DNA of 64,000 nt, from assembly GCF_008039875.1 (NCBI RefSeq), contig NZ_VRUU01000002.1:124001-188000 (forward strand), read 5' to 3'. The notes below the pieces were generated by a model. The model was not told where the DNA came from. It was given only the letters and a program-made list of their open reading frames with translations, and did no database searches. Shown piece by piece: positions 45,217-55,222 of this stretch (positions within the stretch are counted from its first letter, which is position 1; every line of letters starts with the position of its first letter). The translations under genes and the position numbers were made by a program. Source of the DNA: Methylobacterium sp. WL119. GTDB taxonomy: Bacteria > Pseudomonadota > Alphaproteobacteria > Rhizobiales > Beijerinckiaceae.

Positions 45217-46473
45217 CTACTCGACCGAGGAGGCGCCGTCCGGTGCCATGGTCTCCGGCGAACCTTCGGCCTCGGTCCCCTCGAAGCGCGGGCGCCGCCG
45301 GCGACGGACCTTCGGAGCCGGCGCGTCCTCGCCTTCGGCCGTGGGCGGTCTCGGCGGCTGCGCCTCCGCCACGGGCGCTTCGGCGGCCGGCGGCAGGCGG
45401 GGCGGCGTCATCAGGAAGGCCGGGAGGCCGGCCGCATCCTCGGCGACGGGCCCCGGCTCCTCGCGGCGACGCTCGCGCCGGGCCGGAGCCTCGGCCCGGG
45501 CCGGCGCTTCCGCACGCACCGGCGCCTCGGCGCGGGCCGGCATCTCGGTCCGGGCCTCCTGGCGCGGCTCGCGGCGCGGCTGCTCCGTGCGTCCGTTCTC
45601 GTTACGGTTCTCGCGGGGCGCTTCGGCGCGCGGCTGCTCCTGACGAGACGGATCCTGGCGCGAAAGGTCCTGGCGCGGAAACTCGTCCCGCGACTGATCG
45701 CGGCGGTTGAACTCGGCGCGGTTCTCCTGCCGATTGTCCTGGCGCGGATACTCCTGCCGCCCGTTCTCCTGCCGCCCGCTGTCCTGGCGGTTGAAGGTCT
45801 GCCGGGGCGCGTCCTGGCGATCGTAATCGGCGCGCTGGCCGTGCTCCTGGCGGCCCTGATCCTGCCGGCCGCCGTCCTGGCGGTTGCCGTCGGGACGCTG
45901 GTTGTCGAAGCGGGCGCCGTTGTCGAAGCGCGGCCGGTCGTTGCGGTTGTTCTGGAACCGGTCGCGGCGCTCCTGGCGGTCGCCGCGGTTCTGGTTCTGG
46001 CCGAACCTGTCCTGCTGGTTGCGATCCTGGCCGCGATCCTGGCGCCCGTCCTGCTGGCCGCCCTCGCTGCGGTTGTCGTAGGGCTGCGGCTGTTGGCCCG
46101 GATCGCCGTATTCGGGCGCGTAGCCGGCATAGCCCTGGCCGTTGGCCTCGCCGCCCTGCTCTTCGTCGCCGTCCTCCATGTCGTCGTCGTACGACCGCGA
46201 GGCGTAGCCGGCGCCGGCCTGCGGGCGGCCCTGCTCCTGCGCGCCGGAGATGATCCGGAAATAGTGCTCGCCGTGCTGGAAGTAGTTCTCCGCCGCCACC
46301 GGGTCGCCCGCCGCCTGCGCGTCCCGCGCGAGCTGAGCGTACTTGTCGGCGATGTGCTGGGCGGTGCCGCGGACTTTGACGTCGGGTCCGTTGGATTCGT
46401 AGGACCGGGTTAGCGGGTTCGGGCCCTTCGGCCGGTTCCGGCCGCGCACCCGTCGGTTCTGGTTTGGTCTCAT
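45217..46473 (-). CDS. DUF4167 domain-containing protein
   Basis: 418 residues. The N-terminal DUF4167 domain (about residues 1-80) has RPNQNRRVRGRNRPKGPNPL and VRGTAQHIADKYAQLARDAQ and GDPVAAENYFQHGEHYFRII, typical of all Hyphomicrobiales members. The remaining 300 residues are Arg/Gln/Asp-rich low complexity with repeats such as RQD and RQENGRQEY, then alanine/glutamate-rich segments. The domain's function is unknown; the basic RNA-binding-like composition and conserved position near prmC/prfA suggest a link to ribosomes or RNA. It lies in the conserved prmC-prfA-ptsP-lysC neighbourhood. Confidence 0.88.
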   Translation of the reverse strand: MRPNQNRRVRGRNRPKGPNPLTRSYESNGPDVKVRGTAQHIADKYAQLARDAQAAGDPVAAENYFQHGEHYFRIISGAQEQGRPQAGAGYASRSYDDDMEDGDEEQGGEANGQGYAGYAPEYGDPGQQPQPYDNRSEGGQQDGRQDRGQDRNQQDRFGQNQNRGDRQERRDRFQNNRNDRPRFDNGARFDNQRPDGNRQDGGRQDQGRQEHGQRADYDRQDAPRQTFNRQDSGRQENGRQEYPRQDNRQENRAEFNRRDQSRDEFPRQDLSRQDPSRQEQPRAEAPRENRNENGRTEQPRREPRQEARTEMPARAEAPVRAEAPARAEAPARRERRREEPGPVAEDAAGLPAFLMTPPRLPPAAEAPVAEAQPPRPPTAEGEDAPAPKVRRRRRPRFEGTEAEGSPETMAPDGASSVE

Positions 46474-46891
46474 CGGTCTCAGATGACCCTCGTTACTGCG
46501 AAAGGCGCGTCTGGTCGGGGGGAAGGCTGGGGGCCGGGCTCCCGAGGCGCCGCAGTGCGGGTCCTCGCCGGCGCCCGCGGACGGATCATCGGAATTGATC
46601 CACGAACCGCTCGCCTACCAGCCGTCTGTCCCGATCCCTCGGGGCCTACGCTTGCGTCCAAGACGCCCGTCGATTGTCAGGTTCGAAAACCGCCGCGCCG
46701 CTGCTCGAACCCGAGCCTGCGTCTGATCGACGGTGGAGCGATCGGCCGCCACCCCGTAAAGGATGCGCTATACCGAACCTACGGCTTTCCGTCTTAACGG
46801 ATCGTCCGCGAACCGCAAGTCGAGACGGGGGATCCAGCGCGAAGTTGATGGGGATTCCGGCGAATTTTGCGTGATCGGTGCCATAAATCCC
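46474..46891. other. Intergenic region between prmC and DUF4167 genes
   Basis: 418 bases upstream of the DUF4167 gene and beyond the prmC stop. It must hold the DUF4167 promoter. I find short unsupported reading frames but no RNA gene, repeat or strong hairpin. Confidence 0.6.
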
Positions 46892-47791
46892 CTATGCGGG
46901 CGCCTTGTCGGGCCGACCGACGAACGACGCGACCCGCGTATGCCCGGCGAGATCGCGCGTGATGCCGCTCTGTCGAAGGCCCGCCTTCCGGCCCAGCTCC
47001 GTCACGGCGTCCGCCTGATCGTAGCCGATCTCGAGGTGGAGCGAGCCGCCCGGCGCGAGCAACCCGCCTGCCGTCGCATCGACGATCCGTCGATAGGCCG
47101 CAAGCCCGTCGCCGCCGCCGTCGAGCGCGGCCATCGGATCGTGCTCGCGCACCTCGCGATCGAGGCCGGCGATCACGGCGCTGGCGATGTAGGGCGGGTT
47201 CGAGACCACCCGGTCGAACCGGCCCACGAGCGCCTCGCACCAATCGCCGGCGACGAACAGGGTGCGATGAGCGACGCCATTGTCGAGCGCGTTCGCGCGC
47301 GCCGTGCGCAGGGCATTCCAGGAGCGATCGAGGCCGATGCCGGTCGCGTTCGGCAACGCGCTCAACAGCGCGACCAAGATGCAGCCGCTGCCGGTGCCGA
47401 GGTCGAGGATGCGGAGGGGGGCCGCCGTGTCCGAAACCGTTTCCAGCGTGGCGTCGACCAACGTTTCGGTGTCGGACCGCGGCACCAGCGTTTCCGGGGA
47501 CAGCCGGAACGGCAGGCCCCAGAACTCCCACGTTCCGAGAATGCGGGCCACCGGTTCTCCGGCAACGCGCCGGCGCGCGGCGGCCTCCAACCTGTCCGCG
47601 CCCTCCGATCCGAGGGCTCGGCCGCCGTGCAGCGCGAGGTCGACGGCGCGGAGATCGAGCACGCCGAGCATCAGGAAGCGGGCATCGCCCTCGGGTATGC
47701 CTTCCGCGGCGAAGCATTCGGCGAGGCGCCGCAGGGCAAGGCTGCGCGTATGATCCGGGCGGACGATGCGCGCGTCGGCCCGTCCGCTCAC
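46892..47791 (-). CDS. prmC: Release-factor glutamine N5-methyltransferase PrmC
   Basis: 299-residue SAM-dependent enzyme that methylates the GGQ glutamine of release factors, needed for efficient termination. The N-terminal helical domain is followed by motifs [20 protein letters not shown] (SAM), VVSNPPYIA (catalytic NPPY) and the [13 protein letters not shown] block. The start is GTG 47791, overlapping the prfA stop by GTGA, so it is translationally coupled to its substrate. Confidence 0.96.
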   Translation of the reverse strand: MSGRADARIVRPDHTRSLALRRLAECFAAEGIPEGDARFLMLGVLDLRAVDLALHGGRALGSEGADRLEAAARRRVAGEPVARILGTWEFWGLPFRLSPETLVPRSDTETLVDATLETVSDTAAPLRILDLGTGSGCILVALLSALPNATGIGLDRSWNALRTARANALDNGVAHRTLFVAGDWCEALVGRFDRVVSNPPYIASAVIAGLDREVREHDPMAALDGGGDGLAAYRRIVDATAGGLLAPGGSLHLEIGYDQADAVTELGRKAGLRQSGITRDLAGHTRVASFVGRPDKAPA

Positions 47792-48873
47792 GCCATGCCT
47801 TCCGCGGCGAGCAGCTCGGCCTGATGCTCCGTCACGAGCGCGTCGACCAGCTCGTCGAGGGCGGTGCCGGCGAGCATCTCCTCCAGCTTGTACAGGGTGA
47901 GGTTGATTCGGTGGTCGGTCACCCGGCCCTGCGGGAAGTTGTAGGTTCGGATGCGCTCCGAGCGGTCGCCGGTGCCGACCTGCGACTTGCGGTCGGCGGC
48001 GCGGACCGCATCCTTGGCCGAGCGCTCGGCATCGTAGAGCTTGGCCCGCAGCAGCGACATCGCGCGGGCGCGGTTCTTGTGCTGGGAGCGCTCCTCCTGG
48101 ACGAAGATCACGATCCCCGACGGCAGGTGGGTGATGCGGATCGCCGATTCGGTCTTGTTGACGTGCTGGCCGCCGGCCCCCTGCGAGCGCATGGTGTCGA
48201 TCTTCAGGTCGGCGTCGTTGACGACGATGTCGACCTCCTCGGCCTCGGGCAGGACCGCGACGGTGGCGGCGGAGGTGTGGATCCGCCCCTGCGCCTCGGT
48301 GTCGGGCACGCGCTGGACCCGGTGGGCGCCGCTCTCGAACTTCAGGCGGGCGAAGACGCCGCGGCCCTTCACCTCCGCCACGACCTCGCGATAGCCGCCG
48401 ACGGTGCCCTCGCTCTCGGAGATGACCTCGACCTTCCAGCCCTTGGTGTCGGCGTACTTGGCGTACATCCGGAACAGGTCTCCGGCGAACAGCGCGGCTT
48501 CGTCGCCACCGGTGCCGGCGCGGATTTCGAGGATCGCGCTCTTCTCGTCGGCCGCGTCCTTGGGCAGCAGCATCAGCTGCAGGTCGCGGTGCGCCTTGAT
48601 CAGCGCGTCCTCGGCGTCGGGCTTCTCGGCGGCGGCGAGCGCACGCATCTCCGGGTCGCCGCCGGGCTCGTCGATCAGCGCCTCGACCTCGGCCAGGTTG
48701 GCGGCCGCGGCGCGATAGGCGTGGATGCCGGCGACCACGGGATCGAGATCCGACAGCTCGCGGGAGAGCTGGACGATGCTCTCCGAGCTCGCATCGCCGG
48801 CGGCGAGGGTGCCGGTGACGATGTCGTGGCGCACGAGGATGGCGTCGAGGCGGTCGGGGGGAAAGGGGATCAT
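47788..48873 (-). CDS. prfA: Peptide chain release factor 1 (PrfA)
   Basis: 361-residue class I factor reading UAA and UAG. Signature blocks are [22 protein letters not shown], the codon-recognition PxT motif (here P-D-T in RVPDTEAQG), and the catalytic [21 protein letters not shown] with GGQ. Then HLPSGIVIF and [20 protein letters not shown]. Most bacteria have PAT, PVT or PET there, so PDT is a mild variation. It forms a cotranslated pair with prmC and follows ptsP by 60 bases. Confidence 0.97.
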   Translation of the reverse strand: MIPFPPDRLDAILVRHDIVTGTLAAGDASSESIVQLSRELSDLDPVVAGIHAYRAAAANLAEVEALIDEPGGDPEMRALAAAEKPDAEDALIKAHRDLQLMLLPKDAADEKSAILEIRAGTGGDEAALFAGDLFRMYAKYADTKGWKVEVISESEGTVGGYREVVAEVKGRGVFARLKFESGAHRVQRVPDTEAQGRIHTSAATVAVLPEAEEVDIVVNDADLKIDTMRSQGAGGQHVNKTESAIRITHLPSGIVIFVQEERSQHKNRARAMSLLRAKLYDAERSAKDAVRAADRKSQVGTGDRSERIRTYNFPQGRVTDHRINLTLYKLEEMLAGTALDELVDALVTEHQAELLAAEGMA

Positions 48874-48933
48874 CGACCGGGGTCTACTCTGGGACGCTGA
48901 CGGAAACGAGCCTGGTCTTCACGCTGGGCGGGG

Positions 48934-51198
48934 TCAGACCGGGATGCCGTGGGCCTTGGCGAAGGCGGCGAGCGCCGGGCGGATCGAGGCGCCGTCATGG
49001 GCGCGGGCCATCTCGGCGTCGATCACGTCGGCGATCGCCCGCGCATCGAGGCTCAGCACCATCGCCTTGATCGGGCCGATCGAGGCGGGCGACATCGAGA
49101 GGTCGCGGAAGCCCATGCCGATCAGCGCCATCGCCTCGAGCGGCCGTCCGCCGATCTCGCCGCACACCGTCACCGGGCATCCGGCCGCGTTCGCGCGCTC
49201 GGCGATCAACCGGAAGGCGCGGATCGCCGCGGCGCAGAGCGGATCGAACCGGTCCGCGACGCGGCGGTTCTCGCGGTCGACCGCAAACAGGAACTGCATC
49301 AGGTCGTTCGAGCCGACCGACAGGAAGTCGGCCACCTGCGCGATCTCGTCGATCTGGAACAAGAGCGAGGGCACCTCGACCATCGCGCCGAGGCGGCAAT
49401 CGCTCGGCAGCGGATGGCCGTGGCGGCGCAGATGCGCCTTCTCGCGATCGACGATCGCCTTGGCCCGGACGAACTCGTCGACCGTGGCGACCATCGGGAA
49501 CATGATCTTGAGCGGGCGCCCGGCCGCCGCCCTCAGCAGCGCGCGCAGCTGCACACGAAGCAGCGCCGGTCGGTCGAGGCCGATCCGGATCGCGCGCCAG
49601 CCCAGCGCCGGGTTCTCCTCCTCGAGCTTGGGCATGTACGGCAGGATCTTGTCGCCGCCGATGTCGAGCGTGCGGATCGTCACCGGCCGGTCGCCGGTGG
49701 CGGCGAACACCGCCTCGTACAGCGCCTGCTGCTCGGCCGCCGAGGGCATCCGCTGCGCCACCATGAACTGCAGCTCGGTGCGGAACAGGCCGATGCCCTC
49801 CGCGCCGGTCTCGTTGAGGTGGCCGAGGTCGACGAGCAGGCCGGCATTGAGGTGCAGGCCGATGCGGATGCCGTCCCGGGTGATCGCGGGGACGTCGCGC
49901 AGCGCCCGGTACTGCTCCTGCCGCTTGGCGCGCAGGCGCACCATCTCGGCATAGGCCGCCTCGATCTCCGGCCCCGGGCGGACCTGGACCTCGCCGGAGA
50001 CGCCGTCGACGATGATCGCGTCGCCCGAATCGCACAGCGCCGTCGCGTTCTCGACCTCGCCGACGGCAGGGATGCCGAGCGCCCGCGCGACGATCGCGAT
50101 GTGGCTCGTCGGACCGCCCTCCTCCAGCACGACGCCGCGCAGGCGCGATGGATCGTAGTCGAGCAGCGCCGCCGGGCCCATCGAGCGGGCGACCAGGATC
50201 GCGTTGTCGGGCAGGTAGGCGCCCGCGCCCGCGCCCTCCTGCCCGGTCAAGCGGCGCAGCAGGCGGTTGGCGAGGTCGTCGAGGTCGTGCAGGCGATCGC
50301 GCAGGTACGGGTCGCTCTGGCGCATCATCCGGGCGCGGTTGTCCGACTGGACGCGCTCGACCGCCGCCTCCGCGGTCAAGCCCGAGACCACTGCCTCGCG
50401 CATCCGGCGCAGCCAGCCCTTGTCGTGGGCGAACATGCGCACCGTTTCCAGCACCTCGCGAGATTCGCCGGTGCCGATCTTGTCGCCGCGCTCGACCAGG
50501 TCGTCGATCGCCGAGCGCACCGCCTCGATCGCGGCCTCGAGCCGGGCGATCTCGGCCTCGACGTTCTCGGCGATCAGCGTCTTCACGACGATGCGCGGCT
50601 CGTGCAGCACCACGTGGCCGAGGCCGATGCCGTCGGCGAGCACGACGCCGCGGGCGTTGACGGCGCGGCGCGCCGCGGTGCCGGCGTCGGGAGCCAGCCC
50701 CTGCAGCTCGCCAGACGCGATCATCTCCGAGAGCACCATCGCGGTGGTCTGGAGCGCCTCGATCTCCTCGTCGGAATAGACGCGGTAGGTCTTGTTCTGG
50801 ACGGTGAGCACGCCGAGCGTGTTGCCGGCCCGGAGCAGCGGCACGCCGAGGAAGGCGTGATACGCCTCCTCGCCCGTCTCTGGGCGGTAGGAGAAGGCCG
50901 GGTGGGTCTGCGCGTCGGAGAGCGACAACGGCTCGGCCGTCTGCGCGATCAGGCCGACGAGGCCCTCGTCGGCGCGCATCCGGGTCAGGTGGACCGCCTC
51001 GCGGTTCAGGCCCTCGGTGGCGAACAGCTCGAGCGTGTTGTCGTCGCGCAGGACGTAGACCGAGCACACCTCGGCGATGACGTTGGCGGCGATGACCACG
51101 ACGATGCGGTCCAGGCGCGCCTGGGGGCTGACCGGCTCCGCCATGGCTTCGCGGAGGCGGCGCAGCAGCAGGCGCGGGCCTCCGGGCGCAGCGGGCAT
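48934..51198 (-). CDS. ptsP: Phosphoenolpyruvate-protein phosphotransferase PtsP (EI-Ntr)
   Basis: 754-residue first enzyme of the nitrogen-related phosphotransferase system. The N-terminal GAF domain (about 25-165, VCSVYVLRDDNTLELFATEG) senses glutamine/2-oxoglutarate in homologues. The PEP-utilising domains follow: VVLEEGGPTSHIAIVARALG carries the phosphorylated histidine, GLFRTELQFMVAQR and TIRTLDIGGDK are PEP-binding, and VGSNDLMQFLFAVDRENRRV and VCGEIGGRPLEAMALIG complete the barrel. It sits between lysC and prfA in the order conserved across Hyphomicrobiales. ATG 51198 gives the usual GGPRLLLRRLREAMAE start. Confidence 0.96.
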   Translation of the reverse strand: MPAAPGGPRLLLRRLREAMAEPVSPQARLDRIVVVIAANVIAEVCSVYVLRDDNTLELFATEGLNREAVHLTRMRADEGLVGLIAQTAEPLSLSDAQTHPAFSYRPETGEEAYHAFLGVPLLRAGNTLGVLTVQNKTYRVYSDEEIEALQTTAMVLSEMIASGELQGLAPDAGTAARRAVNARGVVLADGIGLGHVVLHEPRIVVKTLIAENVEAEIARLEAAIEAVRSAIDDLVERGDKIGTGESREVLETVRMFAHDKGWLRRMREAVVSGLTAEAAVERVQSDNRARMMRQSDPYLRDRLHDLDDLANRLLRRLTGQEGAGAGAYLPDNAILVARSMGPAALLDYDPSRLRGVVLEEGGPTSHIAIVARALGIPAVGEVENATALCDSGDAIIVDGVSGEVQVRPGPEIEAAYAEMVRLRAKRQEQYRALRDVPAITRDGIRIGLHLNAGLLVDLGHLNETGAEGIGLFRTELQFMVAQRMPSAAEQQALYEAVFAATGDRPVTIRTLDIGGDKILPYMPKLEEENPALGWRAIRIGLDRPALLRVQLRALLRAAAGRPLKIMFPMVATVDEFVRAKAIVDREKAHLRRHGHPLPSDCRLGAMVEVPSLLFQIDEIAQVADFLSVGSNDLMQFLFAVDRENRRVADRFDPLCAAAIRAFRLIAERANAAGCPVTVCGEIGGRPLEAMALIGMGFRDLSMSPASIGPIKAMVLSLDARAIADVIDAEMARAHDGASIRPALAAFAKAHGIPV

Positions 51199-51283
51199 CG
51201 TCTGGTCAATCCCCTGTCAGCGCGACGCCGGGTGTCGGCGCCGGGCAATCTCAGGTCGCACCCGTCGGACGGGCCTGCAAGCC

Positions 51284-52519
51284 TCAGGCCTGATCCAGGC
51301 CGTATAGCGAGTGGAGCGTGCGGACGGCAAGCTCGGTATAGGCCGCGTCGATCAGGACGGAGAACTTGATCTCGGAGGTGGTGATCGCCCGGATGTTGAT
51401 GCCCTTGTCGGCCAGCGCCCGGAACGCCTTGGCCGCCACGCCGGCATGGCTGCGCATCCCGACGCCGATCGCCGAAACCTTCACCACGTCGGTGGCGCCC
51501 TCGATCTGCGCGAACCCGATCGTGTCGTGCGCCCGGTCGAGCACCGTGCGCGCCCGGTCGTAGTCGGCGGCCGGCACCGTGAAGGTCATGTCGGTGGTCG
51601 ACTGGTCGCCCGACACCGTCTGGATGATCATGTCGACGTTGATGTTGGCGTCGGCCAGCGGCCCGAAGATCGCGGCGGCGACGCCGGGGCTGTCCTTGAC
51701 GCGGCGAAGCGTGATCTGCGCCTCGTCCCGCGCGAAGGCGATCCCGGTGATGATCTGCTGTTCCACGTCTGTGTCCTCGTCGCAGATGAGGGTGCCGGGG
51801 CGCGCGGCGTCCGGCGGATCGAAGGAGGAGCGGACCGTGGTCGGCACCCGATGCACCATGGCGAGCTCGACGGAGCGGACCTGCAGCACCTTGGCGCCGA
51901 GCGAGGCCATCTCCAGCATCTCCTCGAAGGTGACGCGCTCCATGCGCCGCGCCTTCGGCACGACGCGTGGGTCGGTGGTGTAGACCCCGTCCACGTCGGT
52001 GTAGATGTCGCAGCGCTCGGCGCCGATGGCGGCGGCGACGGCCACCGCGCTGGTATCCGACCCGCCGCGGCCCAACGTCGTGATCCGGCCGGTCTCGGCA
52101 TGGATGCCCTGGAAGCCGGCGATCACCGCGACCTCGCCGCGCTTGAACCCTGCGTCGAGCCGGGTGCCGTCGATCTCCTCGATGCGGGCCGAGCCGTGCG
52201 CGTCGGACGTCAGGATCGGCACCTGCCAGCCCTGCCAGGAGCGGGCCGGGATCCCGGCTTTGCGCAGCGCGATCGCCAGGAGGCCCGAGGTCACCTGCTC
52301 GCCCGAGGCGACCACGGAATCGTACTCGGCGGCCTCGTATTCGGGGTCGGCGTCCTTGACCCAGCCGACGAGCTCGTTGGTCTTGCCCGACATCGCCGAG
52401 ACCACGACCGCGACCTCGTAGCCGGCCGCGACCTCGCGTGCGACGTGGGCGGCCACGTTGCGGATGCGCTCGACGTTGGCGACCGAGGTGCCGCCGAATT
52501 TCATCACCAGACGGGGCAT
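51284..52519 (-). CDS. lysC: Aspartokinase LysC
   Basis: 411-residue aspartate kinase opening the lysine/threonine/methionine pathway. N-terminal MKFGGTSVANVERI, then VVVSAMSGKTNELV, ASGEQVTSGLLA, GRITTLGRGGSDTSAVAVA and CDIYTDVDGVYTTDPRVVPKA (active site), and FEEMLEMASLGAKVL. Two C-terminal ACT domains (about residues 265-330 and 345-405) mediate feedback by amino acids. It is the usual single monofunctional lysC. It lies 85 bases before ptsP and is divergent from ubiG. Confidence 0.97.
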   Translation of the reverse strand: MPRLVMKFGGTSVANVERIRNVAAHVAREVAAGYEVAVVVSAMSGKTNELVGWVKDADPEYEAAEYDSVVASGEQVTSGLLAIALRKAGIPARSWQGWQVPILTSDAHGSARIEEIDGTRLDAGFKRGEVAVIAGFQGIHAETGRITTLGRGGSDTSAVAVAAAIGAERCDIYTDVDGVYTTDPRVVPKARRMERVTFEEMLEMASLGAKVLQVRSVELAMVHRVPTTVRSSFDPPDAARPGTLICDEDTDVEQQIITGIAFARDEAQITLRRVKDSPGVAAAIFGPLADANINVDMIIQTVSGDQSTTDMTFTVPAADYDRARTVLDRAHDTIGFAQIEGATDVVKVSAIGVGMRSHAGVAAKAFRALADKGINIRAITTSEIKFSVLIDAAYTELAVRTLHSLYGLDQA

Positions 52520-52799
52520 GCAGCGTCCGCGTTTCTCAAACTTCGTCGAACGACCGATCCGGGCTCAGATGTCCGGGCGTGTTCGGCGGCCTCCAACGAT
52601 TCGCGAACGGCCGCGCCGCCGGCTGTACCGGACCGGCGTCCGGCGGGTACAAGCGGGGTCGGGGGCTGTCAACACGCCGCCAAGCTCCACTTACCCGGAA
52701 TGCAGGGTCGGCAGCACCCGCTCGGCCGGTCGCCCGTGCGCGGTCGGCGCGGGACTGCGACCACCGAGCGCGCGCCGTCCCCGAATGGAAAGAGATCGG

Positions 52800-53588
52800 A
52801 TGACCATCGACGAGACCGCCGCCGGGATCGAGGCAGGTGCGAGCAGCAGCGCGGGCCTCGGCTTCGTCGACCCCGGCGAGGTCGCCCGGTTCGATGCGCT
52901 CGCCGCGACGTGGTGGGATCCGCGCGGTCCGATGCGGGTGCTGCACCGCTTCAACCCCGTCCGCCTCGCCTACATCCGCGACGCGGTCTGCCGTCATCAC
53001 GGGCGGTCGGTCGAGACGCCGTTCGCGCTGCAGGGCCTCTCGATCGTCGATGTCGGCTGCGGCGGCGGCGTGCTGTCGGAGCCGCTCGCGCGCCTGGGCG
53101 CCGACGTCACCGGCCTCGACCCGGCGGCGCAGAACATCGCCGCCGCGCGACGCCACGCGGAGGCCGAGGGCGTGCCCGTCGACTATCGCGCCGAGACCAT
53201 CGAGTCTGTGGTCGCCGCGGGCGAGACCTTCGACGTGGTGCTGATCATGGAGGTGATCGAGCACGTGACCGACATGCCGGCCTTCGTCCGCACGGCGGCG
53301 TCGGCGGTGAAGCCCGGCGGCCTGCTCTTCGCCGCGACGCTCAACCGGACGATGCGCTCCTTCGCGCTCGCCATCGTCGGCGCCGAGTACGTCCTCGGCT
53401 GGCTCCCCAAGGGCACCCACGACTGGGAGAAGTTCGTGACGCCGTCCGAGCTGTCGGCGGCGCTCGGCGGCGGCGGCCTGTCGGTCACCGACACCACGGG
53501 CGTCGTCTACAATCCGCTCACCGACGGCTGGCGGCTGGGCCGCGATACGGCGGTGAACTACATGCTGGCGGCCGAGCGCCCGGCCTAG
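52800..53588 (+). CDS. ubiG: 3-Demethylubiquinol/2-polyprenyl-6-hydroxyphenol O-methyltransferase UbiG
   Basis: 262-residue SAM-dependent enzyme performing both O-methylations in ubiquinone synthesis. FDALAATWWDPRGPMRVLHRFNPVR is the UbiG N-terminal signature, IVDVGCGGGVLSEPLARLGADVTGLDP the SAM site, and WLPKGTHDWEKFVTPSELSAAL and GVVYNPLTDGWRLG are characteristic. ATG 52800 has AAAGAG upstream; ATG 52785 is possible. Opposite lysC in the usual Hyphomicrobiales arrangement. Confidence 0.95.
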   Translation: MTIDETAAGIEAGASSSAGLGFVDPGEVARFDALAATWWDPRGPMRVLHRFNPVRLAYIRDAVCRHHGRSVETPFALQGLSIVDVGCGGGVLSEPLARLGADVTGLDPAAQNIAAARRHAEAEGVPVDYRAETIESVVAAGETFDVVLIMEVIEHVTDMPAFVRTAASAVKPGGLLFAATLNRTMRSFALAIVGAEYVLGWLPKGTHDWEKFVTPSELSAALGGGGLSVTDTTGVVYNPLTDGWRLGRDTAVNYMLAAERPA

Positions 53589-53633
53589 CACGCAGGGCAC
53601 TGTTCGACCGGCGTCAGAATCGAAGGAGACCCG

Positions 53634-54194
53634 ATGCTCGAGAAGATCCCCGCAGCGGTCGGCCAGGCCCTGTCCGGCCTCAAGGCCGGCCTCGAGAAGA
53701 CCGTCTTCCACGCCGATTTCGCCGATGCCCCGGAGACGATCGCGCTGACGAGCCCGGCCTTCGCCGACGGCGCCGGCATGCCGGTCCGCTTCACCGCGGA
53801 TGGCGACGGGACGTCGCCGCCGCTCGCCTGGAGCGGCCTTTCCGCGAGCACGGCGAGCGTCGCGATCCTCGCCGAGGATGCCGGCAGCCCGACGCCGCAG
53901 CCGCTGGTGCACCTCATCGTCTGGAACCTCGCGCCGGACGTTTCGGATCTGGCCGAGGGGGCGGCCTCTGCGAACGCGCGCGTCGATCTCGGCAAGAACA
54001 GCTTCCTCAAGGACGGCTGGCTTCCGCCCGACCCGCCCACCGGCCACGGCCCGCACCGCTACCTGTTCCAGGTCTACGCCCTCGACCGCCTCCTCGACCT
54101 GCCGGCCTCGCCGGGCCGCGGCGCCCTGGTCGATGCGATGCGCGGCCACGTCCTGGCCAAGGGATCGCTGGCGGGAATCTACGAGCGGCGCTGA
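53634..54194 (+). CDS. YbhB/YbcL-family (PEBP/Raf kinase inhibitor-like) protein
   Basis: 186 residues of the phosphatidylethanolamine-binding-protein fold. Core motifs are IALTSPAFADG, MPVRFTADGDGTSPPLAW, ILAEDAGSPTPQPLVHLIVWN and GPHRYLFQVYALD. Bacterial YbhB/YbcL proteins have no agreed function. Residues lining the ligand pocket are present. It follows ubiG with 45 bases between, and the quinone oxidoreductase starts 49 bases later; whether these are cotranscribed is not shown. Confidence 0.88.
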   Translation: MLEKIPAAVGQALSGLKAGLEKTVFHADFADAPETIALTSPAFADGAGMPVRFTADGDGTSPPLAWSGLSASTASVAILAEDAGSPTPQPLVHLIVWNLAPDVSDLAEGAASANARVDLGKNSFLKDGWLPPDPPTGHGPHRYLFQVYALDRLLDLPASPGRGALVDAMRGHVLAKGSLAGIYERR

Positions 54195-54243
54195 GGCGAT
54201 CGGCTGGCCTTGGGCAACTGGTGAAACGAACGGAAGGCGCGCG

Positions 54244-55218
54244 ATGAAGGCTCTCCTGTGCACCCGGCTCGGCGGCCCGGACGACCTGTCGATCGCGACG
54301 CTGCCCGATCCCGTCCCCGGCCCGGGCGAGGCCCTGGTGCGGGTCACCGTCGCCGCGCTCAACTTCTTCGACACGCTGATCATCGCCGGGCGCTATCAGG
54401 TGAAGCCCGAGCTGCCGTTCTCGCCCGGGGGCGAGGCCTGCGGCGTGGTCGAGGCCCTGGGACCGGGCGCGGACGGCGTGCGGGTCGGCGATCGGGTGAT
54501 CGTGCATGCCAAGCACGGCACCTGCCGCGAACGGCTCGCGGTGCCCGCACGCATGCTGACGCCGGTTCCGGCCGGGGTGAGCGACGAGCAGGCTGCCGGC
54601 CTCACGATCACCTACGGCACGTCCCTCCATGCCCTGCGCAACCGCGCGAAGATCCGGCCCGGCGAATGGCTCGCGGTGCTCGGGGCGTCGGGCGGGGTCG
54701 GTCTCGCGGCGGTCGAGCTCGGGGCGCTGCTCGGGGCCCGGGTGATCGCCTGCGCCTCCTCGGAGGACAAGCTCGCCATCGCCCGGCAGCACGGGGCGGA
54801 GGTGGGCCTCGTCTACGATCCGGCCACCCTGCGCGACACCCTGAAGGACGCGACCGGGGGCAAGGGCGTCGACGTGGTCTACGACGCGGTCGGCGACGCC
54901 TTCTCGGAACCGGCCTTCCGCGCGCTGACCTGGCGCGGCCGCTTCCTCGTCGTGGGTTTCGCCGCGGGCGAGATTCCCCGCCTGCCCCTCAACATCATGC
55001 TGCTGAAGGAGCTCGACGTGATGGGCGTCCACTGGGGCGTCTTCACCGAGCGCGAGCCGGAGGTGCACCGCGAGAACCAGCGCCAAATGCTCGCATGGGT
55101 CGCCGAGGGGCGGCTGACCGCGCGGGTGCACGGCGCCTACCCCCTCGAGGACTACGCCGCGGCCCTCGGCATCCTCAGCCGGCGCGAGGCGGTGGGCAAG
55201 GTGCTGCTCCGGCCCTGA
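54244..55218 (+). CDS. Zinc-independent NADPH:quinone oxidoreductase-type protein (MDR superfamily)
   Basis: 324 residues of the quinone oxidoreductase branch of medium-chain dehydrogenases. The catalytic domain begins MKALLCTRLGGPDDL, with NFFDTLIIAGRYQVKPELPF and PGGEACGVVEALG. The cofactor-binding domain has AVLGASGGVGLAAVELGALLGA and YDAVGDAFSEPAFRAL. No zinc-ligand cysteines of the alcohol dehydrogenases are seen. Substrate unproved. It ends four bases before the convergent PfkB kinase gene. Confidence 0.9.
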   Translation: MKALLCTRLGGPDDLSIATLPDPVPGPGEALVRVTVAALNFFDTLIIAGRYQVKPELPFSPGGEACGVVEALGPGADGVRVGDRVIVHAKHGTCRERLAVPARMLTPVPAGVSDEQAAGLTITYGTSLHALRNRAKIRPGEWLAVLGASGGVGLAAVELGALLGARVIACASSEDKLAIARQHGAEVGLVYDPATLRDTLKDATGGKGVDVVYDAVGDAFSEPAFRALTWRGRFLVVGFAAGEIPRLPLNIMLLKELDVMGVHWGVFTEREPEVHRENQRQMLAWVAEGRLTARVHGAYPLEDYAAALGILSRREAVGKVLLRP

Positions 55219-55222
55219 TCCT

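Noticed and set aside
48949-51369. 806-codon rightward open frame across ptsP
   Set aside because: It is an antisense shadow of ptsP with no domain-like pattern; GC-rich genomes produce such frames.
51311-54247. 978-codon rightward open frame spanning lysC and ubiG
   Set aside because: It runs antisense to lysC and in the wrong frame across ubiG and the YbhB gene; no recognisable domain.
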